A DNA stretch of 64,000 nt from Streptomyces flavotricini (GCF_020639365.1 NZ_JAINUL010000001.1:7757632-7821631); one strand, 5' to 3'. Shown: positions 33,338 through 43,170, counted from the first letter of the stretch. Program-made: numbers and translations. Notes: generated by a model not told the origin, from the letters alone.

Positions 33338-34462
33338 GTGAAGGAATCCGAGAAGGAACCCGAGAAGGACGCTCCGAAGGGTGCGGGACGCGAGGCCGCG
33401 CTCACAGGCGCGTGGCCTGCCAAGCCGTTAGGCATCGCCGTCGTCGGAGCGGGCTACTGGGGGCCCAATCTCGTCCGCAACTTCCAGTCCAGTCCGGGGT
33501 TCCGGCTCCGCTGGCTCTGCGATCTGAACGTCGACCGCGCGCGGCAGGTGCTCGGCCACTACTCCACGGTCCAGGCGACCTCCGACTACGCGGCCGTCCT
33601 GGCGGACCCGGCCGTCGACGCCGTCGCCGTGGCCACCCCGGCCGGCACCCACCTCGACGTCGCGCTGGCCGCGCTGCGCGCCGGCAAGCACGTCCTCGTC
33701 GAGAAGCCCCTCGCCGCCACGTACGAGGACGGCCTGAAGCTGGTGACCGAGGCCGAGGAACGCGGCCTCACCCTCATGTGCGACCACACCTACTGCTACA
33801 CCCCCGCGGTGTCCCGCATCCGCGACATGGTCCGCTCCGGTGATCTCGGCGACATCCAGTTCTTCGACTCCGTCAGGATCAACCTGGGGCTCGTCCAGAA
33901 GGACATCGACGTCCTGTGGGACCTGGCCCCCCACGACCTGTCCGTCCTCGACTTCATCCTCCCGGACAACGTCCACCCCGTCGCCGTCGCCGCCCACGGG
34001 GCCGACCCGATCGGCGCCGGCCAGTCCTGCGTGGCCTACCTGACGCTCACGCTCAACACCGGTGCCATCGCCCACGTGCACGTCAACTGGCTGTCCCCGG
34101 TGAAGGTCCGTACGACGATGGTCGGCGGCTCCAAGCGCACCCTGGTCTGGGACGACCTCAACCCCACGCAGCGCGTCGCGGTCTACGACCGCGGAGTGGA
34201 CATGACGGCCCCGCAGGAGATCGGTGCGGACGAGCGCCGCGACGTGCTCGTCTCCTACCGGAGCGGCGACATGGTGGCGCCCGCGATCGGTGAGAAGGAG
34301 GCCCTGCGCAGCATGGTCGAGGAGTTCGCCGCCGCGATCAGGACGCGCCGGCCGGCGCTGACAGACGGCTGGGCGGGCCTCCAGGTGATCGACATCCTCG
34401 AAGCCGCCTCCCGGAGCCTGGAATTCCGCGGCGCCGTCGTCGGACTGCGCACCGGTCGCTGA
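33338..34462 (+). CDS. Gfo/Idh/MocA oxidoreductase (WbpB-like)
   Basis: A 374-residue NAD(P)-dependent sugar oxidoreductase. A charged 30-residue tail precedes the Rossmann motif VVGAGYWGPN; EKPLA carries the conserved Lys, and LWDLAPHDLSVLD is the conserved central helix with its His. WbpB-type members oxidise UDP-GlcNAcA at C3. GTG 33338 is preferred over GTG 33329 because AGGAAAGG then has 8-base spacing. Leu31 is a TTA codon (33428-33430), pointing to bldA control. It heads the rightward EPS operon. The exact substrate is inferred from the pathway. Confidence 0.8.
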   Translation: MKESEKEPEKDAPKGAGREAALTGAWPAKPLGIAVVGAGYWGPNLVRNFQSSPGFRLRWLCDLNVDRARQVLGHYSTVQATSDYAAVLADPAVDAVAVATPAGTHLDVALAALRAGKHVLVEKPLAATYEDGLKLVTEAEERGLTLMCDHTYCYTPAVSRIRDMVRSGDLGDIQFFDSVRINLGLVQKDIDVLWDLAPHDLSVLDFILPDNVHPVAVAAHGADPIGAGQSCVAYLTLTLNTGAIAHVHVNWLSPVKVRTTMVGGSKRTLVWDDLNPTQRVAVYDRGVDMTAPQEIGADERRDVLVSYRSGDMVAPAIGEKEALRSMVEEFAAAIRTRRPALTDGWAGLQVIDILEAASRSLEFRGAVVGLRTGR

Positions 34463-34575
34463 CACCCGGCGCGGGCCCTTCCCGGAACCGCTACCCGCAG
34501 CACCTCGCCCGGCGCACACACCGCGCCGGGCGCACCAGCACGAAACACCATGACCGACTCAGTAGGGGCAGGGCG

Positions 34576-35592
34576 TTGAGCAGCGTACGAGGCAAGAGGA
34601 TTCTGGTCACCGGCGGGGCGGGCACGATCGGCTCGCACGTCGTCGACCTGCTGGTGGACAACGGGGCGCGCGAGGTCGTCGTCCTCGACAACTTCGTGCG
34701 GGGGCGCGCCGCCAACCTGGCGCGCGCACTCAAGAGCGGCGCGGTGGACGTCGTCGACGGCGACATCCGCGACCGGGAGACCGTACGCAAGGCGACCGAG
34801 GGGACCGAGCTGGTCTTCCACCTCGCCGCCATCCGGATCACCCAGTGTGCGGAGGAGCCGCGGCTGGCCAACGAGGTGCTGGTCGACGGTACGTTCAACG
34901 TGCTGGAGGCGGCGGTGGCCGCAGGGGTGGGCAAGGTGATCGCCTCGTCCTCCGCCTCGGTCTACGGGCTCGCGGAGACCTTTCCGACCACCGAGCGCCA
35001 CCACCCGTACAACAACGACACCTTCTACGGGGCCGCGAAGGCCTTCAACGAAGGGATGCTGCGCAGCTTCCACGCCATGTACGGGCTGGACTACGTCGCG
35101 CTGCGCTACTTCAACGTCTACGGACCCCGGATGGACATCCACGGTCTGTACACCGAGGTGCTGATCCGCTGGATGGAGCGGATCACCGCGGGCGAGCCGC
35201 CGCTGATCCTCGGCGACGGCACCCAGACCATGGACTTCGCCGACGTGCGCGACATCGCGCGGGCCAACCTCCTCGCCGCCGAATCCGACCTGACCGACGA
35301 GGTGTTCAACGTCGCGAGCGGTACCGAGACCAGCCTGCGCGACCTGGCCGTCGGACTGCTGGAGGCCATGGGCGCGCAGGGGATGGTGCCGGAGCACGGA
35401 CCGGCCCGCGCCGTGAACGGGGTCACCCGGCGTCTCGCGGACACCTCGCAGGCCTCGGGGCGGCTCGGCTTCACCGCCGGGATCGACATGCGCCGCGGGC
35501 TGCGGGACCTGGTGGAGTGGTGGCGGGCCGAACGCGCCGACGCCGCCGCCGACGCGGCCGAGCAGGCTGCGGCCGGGGAGCCCGGCCGATGA
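34576..35592 (+). CDS. NAD-dependent sugar epimerase/dehydratase
   Basis: A 338-residue extended SDR acting on nucleotide sugars. It shows VTGGAGTIGSHV at 11-22, the catalytic Ser in SSSASVYG (about 124-131) and YGAAK (Tyr151, Lys155). FNVYGPRM and the later DFADVRDIARA segment are typical of UDP-glucose/GlcNAc 4-epimerase relatives. The TTG start has a weak GGGGCAGGG upstream. It overlaps the first aminotransferase gene by four bases (ATGA), so they are coupled. It likely supplies an epimerised or keto sugar for the polymer. Specificity cannot be assigned. Confidence 0.82.
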   Translation: MSSVRGKRILVTGGAGTIGSHVVDLLVDNGAREVVVLDNFVRGRAANLARALKSGAVDVVDGDIRDRETVRKATEGTELVFHLAAIRITQCAEEPRLANEVLVDGTFNVLEAAVAAGVGKVIASSSASVYGLAETFPTTERHHPYNNDTFYGAAKAFNEGMLRSFHAMYGLDYVALRYFNVYGPRMDIHGLYTEVLIRWMERITAGEPPLILGDGTQTMDFADVRDIARANLLAAESDLTDEVFNVASGTETSLRDLAVGLLEAMGAQGMVPEHGPARAVNGVTRRLADTSQASGRLGFTAGIDMRRGLRDLVEWWRAERADAAADAAEQAAAGEPGR

Positions 35593-36758
35593 GCGCCGGG
35601 ACCGCGCCCGCCCCGGGCGCCGCCCCCGCCCGCATCCCCGTCATGATCCCCTGGCTCGGCGAGGAGGAGGCGCAGGCCGCCGCCGAGGCGGTGCTCTCCG
35701 GCTGGGTCGCCCAGGGCCCCCGGGTCGCCGCCTTCGAGCGGGCCTTCGCCGAGCGGGTGGGCGCCGAGCACGGCATCGCCGTGAGCTCGTGCACCACCGC
35801 CCTGCACCTGGCGCTGATCGCGCTGGAGCTCGGCCCCGGCGACGAGGTGATCGTGCCCTCGCTGTCCTTCATCGCCACCGCCAACGCGGTGCGCTACGTC
35901 GGCGCGCACCCGGTCTTCGCCGACGTCGAGGAGGCCACCGGGAACCTGACCCCCGAGACCGTGGACGCCGTGCGCACCCCGCGTACGAAGGCGGTCCTGG
36001 CCGTCCACCAGGGCGGGGTGCCCGCCGACGTGCACGCCCTGCGCGCGGCCTGCGCCGACTGGGGCGTCCCGCTGGTGGAGGACGCGGCCTGCGGGATCGG
36101 CGCGACCGTCGGCGGCAAGTCGGTCGGCCACGGCGCCCTGCTCGCCGCCTGGTCCTTCCACCCCCGCAAGGTGATCACCACCGGCGAGGGCGGCATGGTC
36201 ACCACGGACGACGCCGAGTGGGCCGAGCGCCTGCGCCGGCTGCGCGAGCACGGCATGAACGTGTCCGCCGCGCAGCGGCACGCGAGCAGCAAGCCGGTCG
36301 CCGAGGCCTATCTGGAGGTCGGCTACAACTACCGGATGACCGACATCCAGGCCGCGGTCGGCCTGGTGCAGCTCGGCAAGCTGGACGAGATCGTGTCCCG
36401 CCGCCGCGAACTGGCGGCCAGGTACGCGCAGTTGCTCGCCGGCATCCCGGGCCTGCGCCCGGTCCGCGACCCCGGTCACGGCGAGGGCAACTTCCAGTCG
36501 TACTGGGTCCTGCTGACCGAGGAGTTCCCGGTCGGCCGGGACGAGCTGCTCGCCGTGCTGGCCGGGGCCGGGATCTCGGCCCGGCGCGGGATCATGGCCT
36601 CGCACCTGGAACCGGCCTACGCCGGGCACGGGGCGGCGGCGCTGCCGGTGACCGAGCGCCTCAGCCGCGACTCGCTGATCCTGCCGCTGTTCCACACCAT
36701 GACGCGGGACCAGCAGGACCGGGTGGTCGCGGTGGTGCGCGGACGGGCGGGCGGATGA
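35589..36758 (+). CDS. DegT/DnrJ/EryC1 sugar aminotransferase
   Basis: A 389-residue PLP-dependent sugar aminotransferase. The cofactor Lys is Lys194 in SFHPRKVITTGEGG, with Asp/Ala/Ala in VEDAACGIGA and the substrate loop GYNYRMTDIQAAVG. Such enzymes transfer an amine from glutamate to a keto-sugar nucleotide. It overlaps the epimerase and the NeuD-like gene by four bases on each side, forming an epimerase-aminotransferase-acyltransferase cassette that could make an N-acylated amino sugar. A second DegT gene follows at 37588. Confidence 0.85.
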   Translation: MSAGTAPAPGAAPARIPVMIPWLGEEEAQAAAEAVLSGWVAQGPRVAAFERAFAERVGAEHGIAVSSCTTALHLALIALELGPGDEVIVPSLSFIATANAVRYVGAHPVFADVEEATGNLTPETVDAVRTPRTKAVLAVHQGGVPADVHALRAACADWGVPLVEDAACGIGATVGGKSVGHGALLAAWSFHPRKVITTGEGGMVTTDDAEWAERLRRLREHGMNVSAAQRHASSKPVAEAYLEVGYNYRMTDIQAAVGLVQLGKLDEIVSRRRELAARYAQLLAGIPGLRPVRDPGHGEGNFQSYWVLLTEEFPVGRDELLAVLAGAGISARRGIMASHLEPAYAGHGAAALPVTERLSRDSLILPLFHTMTRDQQDRVVAVVRGRAGG

Positions 36759-37591
36759 CCGGCCCGGCCGCTCCCGCCGAACGGGTCACCCGGGACCTCC
36801 TGATCGTCGGCGCGGGCGGATTCGCCCGCGAGACCGCCCAGGCCGTACGGGACGCGGCCGCCGCCGACCGGGAGCACGGACGTGCTCCGCGCTGGCGGCT
36901 CTCCGGGCACCTCGACGACGACCCGGGCCTGCACGGCCGAGAGGTCGACGGGGTGCCGGTGCTGGGCGGCGGCGAGCTGGTGCACCTGCGCCCGGAGGCC
37001 CGGGTCGTGGTCTGCGTCGGCAGCCCGCGCGACTACGCGGTACGGGCCCGCATCGTGCGGCGCCTGGCCCTGCCCGAGAGCCGGTACGCGACCGTGGTCC
37101 ACCCCACGGCCGCGGTGTCGGCCTCCTCGGTGCTCGGCCCGGGCTCGGTACTGCTCGCGCACTGCGTGCTGACCGCGGCCGTACGGGTGGGGGCCCACGT
37201 GGCGGTGATGCCGCACACGGTCCTCACGCACGACGACACGGTCGGGGACTTCGCGACCCTCGCCTCGGGCGTCCGCCTCGGCGGCGGGGTCCGGCTGGGG
37301 CGCGGGGCGTACGTGGGCGCGGGCGCCCTCGTACGGGAGAACACCACGGTCGGCGCCTGGTCGCTGACCGGCATGGGAAGCACGGTCCTGGCCGACGTGC
37401 CGCCCGGCGAGGTGTGGGCCGGAAGCCCCGCCCGCCGGCTGCGCGCCGCGGGGGGCCCGGCGCTCGACGAGCTGCGGGCCGACGGCGAGGAGACCGGCCG
37501 GGGGCCGGGGACACGGACGGGGTCCGGGACCGGCATGGGTCCCGAGACGGCCATGAGCACGGAAACACGGATGGGGAGCACAGTCGGATGA
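36755..37591 (+). CDS. NeuD/PglD-like sugar N/O-acyltransferase
   Basis: A 278-residue left-handed beta-helix acyltransferase. The N-terminal Rossmann-like UDP-sugar domain (LIVGAGGFARETAQAV, GHLDDDPGL) is followed by hexapeptide repeats (about 125-215), typical of PglD/NeuD enzymes that acetylate the amino group made by the preceding aminotransferase. The last 35 residues are a low-complexity Gly/Thr/Met tail not seen in the family. It overlaps both neighbours by four bases. Acetyl-CoA is the usual donor; the exact sugar is unknown. Confidence 0.8.
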   Translation: MTGPAAPAERVTRDLLIVGAGGFARETAQAVRDAAAADREHGRAPRWRLSGHLDDDPGLHGREVDGVPVLGGGELVHLRPEARVVVCVGSPRDYAVRARIVRRLALPESRYATVVHPTAAVSASSVLGPGSVLLAHCVLTAAVRVGAHVAVMPHTVLTHDDTVGDFATLASGVRLGGGVRLGRGAYVGAGALVRENTTVGAWSLTGMGSTVLADVPPGEVWAGSPARRLRAAGGPALDELRADGEETGRGPGTRTGSGTGMGPETAMSTETRMGSTVG

Positions 37592-38703
37592 ACCAGATAC
37601 CGCTCGTGGACCTGAAGGCGGCGCACGCCGAGGTCGCGCAGGAATTACGCGCGGGCTTCGACCGGGTGCTGGCCGACACCGCCTTCATCGGCGGTGAGGA
37701 GGTCCGCGCCTTCGAGCGCGAGTACGCCGCCTTCGCCGGTGTCGGCCACTGCGTCGGCGTGGCCAACGGCACGGACGCCCTCGAACTCGCCCTGCGCGCC
37801 AGCGGGGTGGGTGTCGGTGACGAGGTGGTGCTGCCCGCCAACACGTTCATCGCCACCGCCGGGGCGGTCGCCCGGATCGGCGCCCGGCCGGTCCTGGTCG
37901 ACTGCCTCCCCGACACCCTGCTGATGGACCCGCAGGCCGCGCTGGACGCGGTCGGCACGGCCACGCGCGCCGTGGTCCCGGTCCACCTGTACGGGCAGTG
38001 CGCCCCCGCGGCGGAGCTGGCCGCGCAACTCCCCTCGTACGCCACGGTCGTCGAGGACGCCGCGCAGAGCCAGGGGGCGAGCCGCGAGGGCCGAACCCCC
38101 GGCAGCGGCGCGATCGCCGCCACCAGCTTCTACCCGGGCAAGAACCTGGGCGCCTACGGGGACGCGGGCGCGGTGGTGACCGACGACGAGGAGCGGGCCG
38201 ACCTCGTACGCGCCCTGGCCAACCACGGCGGCATCGCCAAGTACCGGCACGACGTGGCCGGGTTCAACAGCCGGCTGGACGGCCTCCAGGCCGTGGTGCT
38301 GCGGGCCAAGCTGGCCCGCCTCGCCGACGGCAACGCGGCCCGCCGCGCCGCCGCCGCCCGCTACGACGGGCTGCTGGCCGATCTGGCGGCCGCCGGACGG
38401 GTGACCCTGCCGGTCACGGCGGAGGGCAACGTCCACGTATGGCACCTGTACGTCGTCCGGGTCAGCGGCGCCGACCGCGACGCCGTCGTCGGCAAGCTCA
38501 ACGCGGAGGGCATCGGCGCGGGCGTGCACTACCCGGCCCCGGTCCACCTCACCCCCGCCTTCGCCCATCTCGGCCACGGCCGCGGGGACTTCCCGCAGGC
38601 CGAGCAGGCCGCGGACCGGATGCTCTCGCTCCCGCTCTTCCCGCAGATCACCGCCGCCCAACAGCAGCGGGTCGTGGACGCGCTCACCGACGCGCTGCGC
38701 TGA
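37588..38703 (+). CDS. DegT/DnrJ/EryC1 sugar aminotransferase (WbpE-like), TTA codon
   Basis: A 371-residue PLP aminotransferase beginning IPLVDLKAAHAEV, close in style to WbpE/FdtB. The cofactor Lys is Lys185 in SFYPGKNLGAYGDAG, with VEDAAQSQGA before it and GFNSRLDGLQAVVL after. It would aminate the 3-keto group made by the WbpB-like enzyme. Leu20 is a TTA codon (37645-37647), so bldA dependence is expected. It overlaps the NeuD-like gene by four bases and is followed 38 bases later by a secreted-protein gene. The WbpE role is inferred from the pathway. Confidence 0.83.
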   Translation: MNQIPLVDLKAAHAEVAQELRAGFDRVLADTAFIGGEEVRAFEREYAAFAGVGHCVGVANGTDALELALRASGVGVGDEVVLPANTFIATAGAVARIGARPVLVDCLPDTLLMDPQAALDAVGTATRAVVPVHLYGQCAPAAELAAQLPSYATVVEDAAQSQGASREGRTPGSGAIAATSFYPGKNLGAYGDAGAVVTDDEERADLVRALANHGGIAKYRHDVAGFNSRLDGLQAVVLRAKLARLADGNAARRAAAARYDGLLADLAAAGRVTLPVTAEGNVHVWHLYVVRVSGADRDAVVGKLNAEGIGAGVHYPAPVHLTPAFAHLGHGRGDFPQAEQAADRMLSLPLFPQITAAQQQRVVDALTDALR

Positions 38704-38741
38704 CGCCCAGCACCGCGCTGACGCACAAAAAAGAGGTACAG

Positions 38742-41700
38742 ATGAACAGACGGACAAGGTTGCTCCGGTACGGCCTCTTCACCGTGGTCGCCGCCCTGAT
38801 GGCCACGGTCTTACCTCCGTCCTCCGTGGCGGGTGCGGCGGACCCCTGCGGTCCCGGCACGAACGCGATCGTGTGCGAGAACTCCAAACCGGGCACGCCG
38901 ATGTCCGATTGGTTCTCGCCCAGCGCCTACGGAGACATCAAGGGCTTCAGCGCCCAGATGAGCGTCCAGGCGGGCGAGACGGTGCAGTTCAAGGTGCAGT
39001 CGTCGACCCCGTACCGGGTGTCGGTCTACCGGCTGGGCCATTACGGGGGTGACGGGGCCCGCCTGATGTCGACCGCGGCGCAGGCGGCCCAGACCTACCC
39101 GGCGAACTTCGCGCCCGGCGGGAATCCGCGCAGCTGCACCACCAAGGCCGCCACCGGCCTGGTGGACTGCGGCAACTGGCCCGTCACCGCGACGTGGACC
39201 GTGCCGGCCGACGCCGTGTCCGGTCTGTACATCGCCAACCTCGACCAGGCGGACGGCAACGGGGTGATGCCGTACCCGTTCGTCGTCCGCAACGACGCCA
39301 GCCACTCCGACGTCGTCGTGCAGACCAGCGACCAGACCTGGCAGGCGTACAACAACTACGGCGGCCAGGACCTGTACGACGGCGGGGGCCCCGCGCCCGA
39401 CGGCCGCGCGTACGAGGTCAGCTACAACCGGCCGATGGACATCGGCGGGGAGAACGGGATCTACGGGTCCGAGTACCAGATGATCTCGTGGCTGGAGCGC
39501 AACGGGTACGACGTGAGCTACATGTCCGGCATCGACATGTCGACACGTGGTGCGACCCAGCTCAAGAACCACAAGGTCTTCATGTCCTCGGGCCACGACG
39601 AGTACTGGACCCAGGACCAGTTCACCAACGCGCTGAACGCGCGCCGTGCCGGGCTCCACCAGACGTACTTCAGCGGCAACGAGGTCTTCTGGAAGACCCG
39701 GCTCGCGCCCAGCATCGACGGCGCGGCCACGGCCAACCGGACGCTGGTCTGCTACAAGGAGACCAAGCTCTCCTTCCCCCAGCCCAACGGCATCCCGGAC
39801 CCGAGCGGGATCTGGACGGGCACCTTCATGGACCCGGCCAGCTCCACGAACGGACGGCCGTACCAGCCGCAGAACCAGCTGACCGGCTCGCTGTTCAGCG
39901 TGAACGGCTACCGCAGCGACGCGATCACCGTGCCCGGCGCGTTCGCCAAGATGCGCCTGTGGCGGAACACCACCGTCGCGAACCTGACCCCCTCCCAGAC
40001 CGCCACCTTCCCGACCGGCACGCTCGGATACGAGTGGGACAGCGACGTGGAGGACGCGGCCCGGCCGCCCGGGCAGATCGCGATGTCCTCCACCACGGTC
40101 GACGTCAACGACGGCAAGCTCCGGCTCGACTACGGCAACACCTACGGGAACGGCACCGCGACGCACAGCCTGGTCGCCTTCCGCGACCCGACCTCCCAGG
40201 CCCTGGTCTTCGGCGCGGGTACCGTGCAGTGGTCCTGGGGCCTGACCAACATGCCGACGGGCAACCCCGACGACACGGTGGTCACCGAGGACAAGCGGAT
40301 GCAGCAGGCCACGGTGAACGTGTTCGCCGACATGGGCGTCCAGCCCAAGTCCCTGCAGACCAACCTGGTCGCGGCGACCGCCTCCACCGACACCACGGGA
40401 CCGGCCATCACGGTGACCAGCCCGGCGGCCGGCGCCACGGTGCCCGCACTGCGCCCGGTGACCATCACCGGCACCGCGACCGACAGCGGCGGCGGCGTGG
40501 TGGCCCGCGTGGAGGTCTCCACCGACGGCGGCACCACCTGGAAGGCGGCCACCGGCGTCGGGTCCTGGACCTACAAGTGGACCCCGACCGCCCCCGGATC
40601 CGTCCAGATCAAGGTCCGTGCGGTGGACGACAGCGTCAACATCGGCGCCACCACCACCGTGCCGCTGACCGTGGGACCCCAACAGTGCCCCTGCACCGTC
40701 TGGCCAGCCGCAGCCGTACCGGGCACCGTCAACGCCGGTGACGGCAGCGCCGTCGAACTCGGCGTGAAGATCCGCTCCTCGGCGCCCGGCTCGATCACGG
40801 GCGTCCGCTTCTACAAGTCCCCGGCCAACACCGGAACCCACACCGGCAGCCTGTGGAGCAGCTCGGGCCAGCGCCTGGCCACCGGCACCTTCACCAACGA
40901 GACCGCGTCCGGCTGGCAGCAGCTGAACTTCGCCTCGCCGGTCCCGATCAAGGCCAACACCACCTACATCGCCTCGTACTTCGCTCCCAACGGCGGGTAC
41001 TCCTTCGACAACACCTTCGCCTCCGCCGACGCCGGCCTCGCCCCGCTGACCGCGCTGCGCAGCGGCACCGACGGGGGCAACGGCGTGTACCGGTACAGCG
41101 GCACCGGCGGGTTCCCGTCCACGGCCGCCTCCGGCAGCAACTACTGGGTCGACGCGGTCCTGGACACCTCCACCGCCAGCACCGTCCCGCCCGCCGTCAC
41201 CTCGATCACCCCGCAGTCCGCGGCGACCGGCGCCGCGATCACCGCCGCGGTCAAGGCCACCTTCAGCGAGGGCATCGACGCCGACACCCTCGCCTTCACC
41301 CTGAAGGACCCGGGCGGCGCCACCGTCCCGGGCAGCAAGGTCCTCACCGCCTCCAACAGCGCCACCTTCACCCCGTCCACCGAGCTGGTGCTGAACACCA
41401 CGTACACGGCCTCGGTGCAGGCGGCCGACCTGTGGGGCAACACCATGGCCGCGCCGGTCACCTGGACCTTCACCACCAGCGCGAGCCCGCCCACGGTGAA
41501 CTGCCCCTGCACCCTGTGGACATCCACCACCGAGCCGAGCACCGCCAACGTCGGCGACGACACCAACTCCGTCGAGCTGGGCACCCGCTTCCAGTCCGCC
41601 GTCAGCGGCTACGTCACCGGCATCACCTTCTACAAGGGCCCCGGGAACACCGGCACGCACACCGGCAGCCTGTGGTCGGCCACCGGCGCCCTCCTCGCCA

Positions 41701-42041
41701 CCGGCACCTTCGGCAGCGAGACCCTGTCCGGCTGGCAGCAGCTCCACTTCGCCACCCCGGTACCCATCACCGCGGGCACCAGCTACGTGGCCTCCTACCA
41801 CGCGCCGAACGGCAAGTACTCCGTGGACGGCGGCTACTTCACCGCCGCGCACCGCTCCTACCCGCTGGTCGCCCCGGCCGACGGCAGCGGCGGGGCCAAC
41901 GGGCTCTACAAGTACGGAGCTTCCACGGCCTTCCCCACCAACACTTTCGGCTCCGTGAACTACTGGGTCGGCCCGGTCTTCACCACCACGGCTCCGAGCG
42001 GCCTCGCGGCGGAGGGCTCGACGGAGGTGAGCGGCCAGTGA
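38742..42041 (+). CDS. Large secreted protein with DMFA2-like, Ig-like and two DUF4082 domains
   Basis: A 1099-residue exported protein. A signal peptide (about 1-31, with PPSSVAGAA) precedes an N,N-dimethylformamidase-like large-subunit domain (about 60-550: HYGGDGARLM, SYNRPMD, MSSGHDEYW, YFSGNEVFWK), an Ig-like domain (about 555-645), a first DUF4082 domain (about 650-805), a Big_5-type Ig domain (about 810-915) and a second DUF4082 domain (about 920-1085). Leu24 is a TTA codon (38811-38813). DUF4082 is thought to bind or act on carbohydrates, so this is probably a polymer-binding or modifying surface protein. It overlaps the next glycosyltransferase by four bases. Confidence 0.78.
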   Translation: MNRRTRLLRYGLFTVVAALMATVLPPSSVAGAADPCGPGTNAIVCENSKPGTPMSDWFSPSAYGDIKGFSAQMSVQAGETVQFKVQSSTPYRVSVYRLGHYGGDGARLMSTAAQAAQTYPANFAPGGNPRSCTTKAATGLVDCGNWPVTATWTVPADAVSGLYIANLDQADGNGVMPYPFVVRNDASHSDVVVQTSDQTWQAYNNYGGQDLYDGGGPAPDGRAYEVSYNRPMDIGGENGIYGSEYQMISWLERNGYDVSYMSGIDMSTRGATQLKNHKVFMSSGHDEYWTQDQFTNALNARRAGLHQTYFSGNEVFWKTRLAPSIDGAATANRTLVCYKETKLSFPQPNGIPDPSGIWTGTFMDPASSTNGRPYQPQNQLTGSLFSVNGYRSDAITVPGAFAKMRLWRNTTVANLTPSQTATFPTGTLGYEWDSDVEDAARPPGQIAMSSTTVDVNDGKLRLDYGNTYGNGTATHSLVAFRDPTSQALVFGAGTVQWSWGLTNMPTGNPDDTVVTEDKRMQQATVNVFADMGVQPKSLQTNLVAATASTDTTGPAITVTSPAAGATVPALRPVTITGTATDSGGGVVARVEVSTDGGTTWKAATGVGSWTYKWTPTAPGSVQIKVRAVDDSVNIGATTTVPLTVGPQQCPCTVWPAAAVPGTVNAGDGSAVELGVKIRSSAPGSITGVRFYKSPANTGTHTGSLWSSSGQRLATGTFTNETASGWQQLNFASPVPIKANTTYIASYFAPNGGYSFDNTFASADAGLAPLTALRSGTDGGNGVYRYSGTGGFPSTAASGSNYWVDAVLDTSTASTVPPAVTSITPQSAATGAAITAAVKATFSEGIDADTLAFTLKDPGGATVPGSKVLTASNSATFTPSTELVLNTTYTASVQAADLWGNTMAAPVTWTFTTSASPPTVNCPCTLWTSTTEPSTANVGDDTNSVELGTRFQSAVSGYVTGITFYKGPGNTGTHTGSLWSATGALLATGTFGSETLSGWQQLHFATPVPITAGTSYVASYHAPNGKYSVDGGYFTAAHRSYPLVAPADGSGGANGLYKYGASTAFPTNTFGSVNYWVGPVFTTTAPSGLAAEGSTEVSGQ
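40680..41990 (+). repeat. Duplicated DUF4082 coding segment
   Basis: Two copies of the same domain, roughly 40690-41160 and 41500-41990, share near-identical runs such as ACACCGGCAGCCTGTGG and encode matching CPCT, NTGTHTGSLWS, SGWQQL and NYWV motifs. It is an internal tandem domain duplication separated by an Ig-like module. Recombination between copies could delete one domain. Confidence 0.7.
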
Positions 42042-43084
42042 GCACCGTCAGCGTGGTGATCCCCTGCTACAAGTACGGCCACTTCCTGGCCGACTGCGTC
42101 AAGAGCGTCCTGGACGAACAGCCGGGCGTCGACGTACGGGTGCTGATCATCGACGACGCCTCGCCCGACGACTCCGCGGACGTCGCGCGGGCACTGGCGG
42201 CCGCCGACCCGCGCATCGAGGTCCGCGTCCACGAGGAGAACCAGGGCCACATCGCCACCTACAACGAGGGCCTGCTGGAGTGGGCCGACGGGGACTACGT
42301 GGCCCTGCTGTCGGCCGACGACCGGCTGGTCCCCGGAGCCCTGGTGCGCGCGGCGGCCCTGCTCGACGCCCACCCCGAGGCCGGATTCGCCTACGGCCGG
42401 CCGCTCCGGTTCCGGCACGGAGGGCCGCTGCCCGCGGCCCGCACCCGGAGCACCGGCTCGGTGGTCTACCCCGGACGGTGGTGGCTGGAGCGGCGGTTCC
42501 GGGAGGGCACCGGGTGCATCACCTCGCCCGAGGTGGTCGTCCGCACCAGCCTCCAGCGCAAGGTCGGCGGCTACGACCCGCAGCTCCCGCACGCAGGTGA
42601 CATCGAGATGTGGATGCGGCTCGCGGCCCATGCGGACGTGGGCTACGTGCGCGGGGCCGACCAGGCCTTCTACCGCGTCCACGGCGACAACATGTCCACC
42701 ACCGACTTCGGCGGGCAGCTCGACGACCTGCGCCAGCGCCTCGTCGCCTTCGACTCGGTCCTGGACAAGTGCGCCGGCCTGCTCCCCGAGGCCGGCCGGC
42801 TGTCGGACCTGGCGCGGACCCGGCTCGCCCGGTACGCGCTGAGGCGCGCCTACCGCGCGTACGACCGCGGGCGCACCGGGGTCGTACCGGTCGAGGAGCT
42901 CGAGGCGTTCGCCGCCGAATGCCTGCCGCAGTACACCGGACTCCCCGAGTACCGGGCGCTGCGCAGGCGGCGGCGGATCGGGGCCCGCGCGATGCCGTAC
43001 CTGCAGCCGCTGGTGCTCTCGGCGGTCGCCGACCGGGGGCGCGAGTGGCTCTGGTGGCAGTCCTGGAAACGCCGAGGGATTTGA
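42038..43084 (+). CDS. Family 2 glycosyltransferase
   Basis: A 348-residue GT-A transferase with the opening SVVIPCYKYGHFLADCVKS, IDDASPDDS, and the acceptor/metal region ALLSADDRL (residues about 85-93). A long Arg-rich C-terminal half (RTRLARYALRRAYRAYDRG) probably binds the membrane surface or a lipid-linked acceptor. GTG start overlaps the stop of the secreted-protein gene. It is convergent with the Wzz-like gene; a stem-loop lies between. Donor and linkage unknown. Confidence 0.82.
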   Translation: MSTVSVVIPCYKYGHFLADCVKSVLDEQPGVDVRVLIIDDASPDDSADVARALAAADPRIEVRVHEENQGHIATYNEGLLEWADGDYVALLSADDRLVPGALVRAAALLDAHPEAGFAYGRPLRFRHGGPLPAARTRSTGSVVYPGRWWLERRFREGTGCITSPEVVVRTSLQRKVGGYDPQLPHAGDIEMWMRLAAHADVGYVRGADQAFYRVHGDNMSTTDFGGQLDDLRQRLVAFDSVLDKCAGLLPEAGRLSDLARTRLARYALRRAYRAYDRGRTGVVPVEELEAFAAECLPQYTGLPEYRALRRRRRIGARAMPYLQPLVLSAVADRGREWLWWQSWKRRGI

Positions 43085-43127
43085 TGAACCAGCAGCACCA
43101 CACGCACGAGCAGCACCACAGGAACGA

Positions 43128-43148
43128 CGGCCCCCGTAGCGGGGGCCG
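43128..43148. terminator. Bidirectional stem-loop between convergent genes
   Basis: A perfect 9-bp stem (43128-43136 with 43140-43148) and a 3-base loop lies 43 bases after the rightward glycosyltransferase and 22 bases beyond the stop of the leftward Wzz-like gene. It is well placed to end transcription from both sides. Confidence 0.6.
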
Positions 43149-43170
43149 GGCGGCCCGGCGGCCCGCTACC

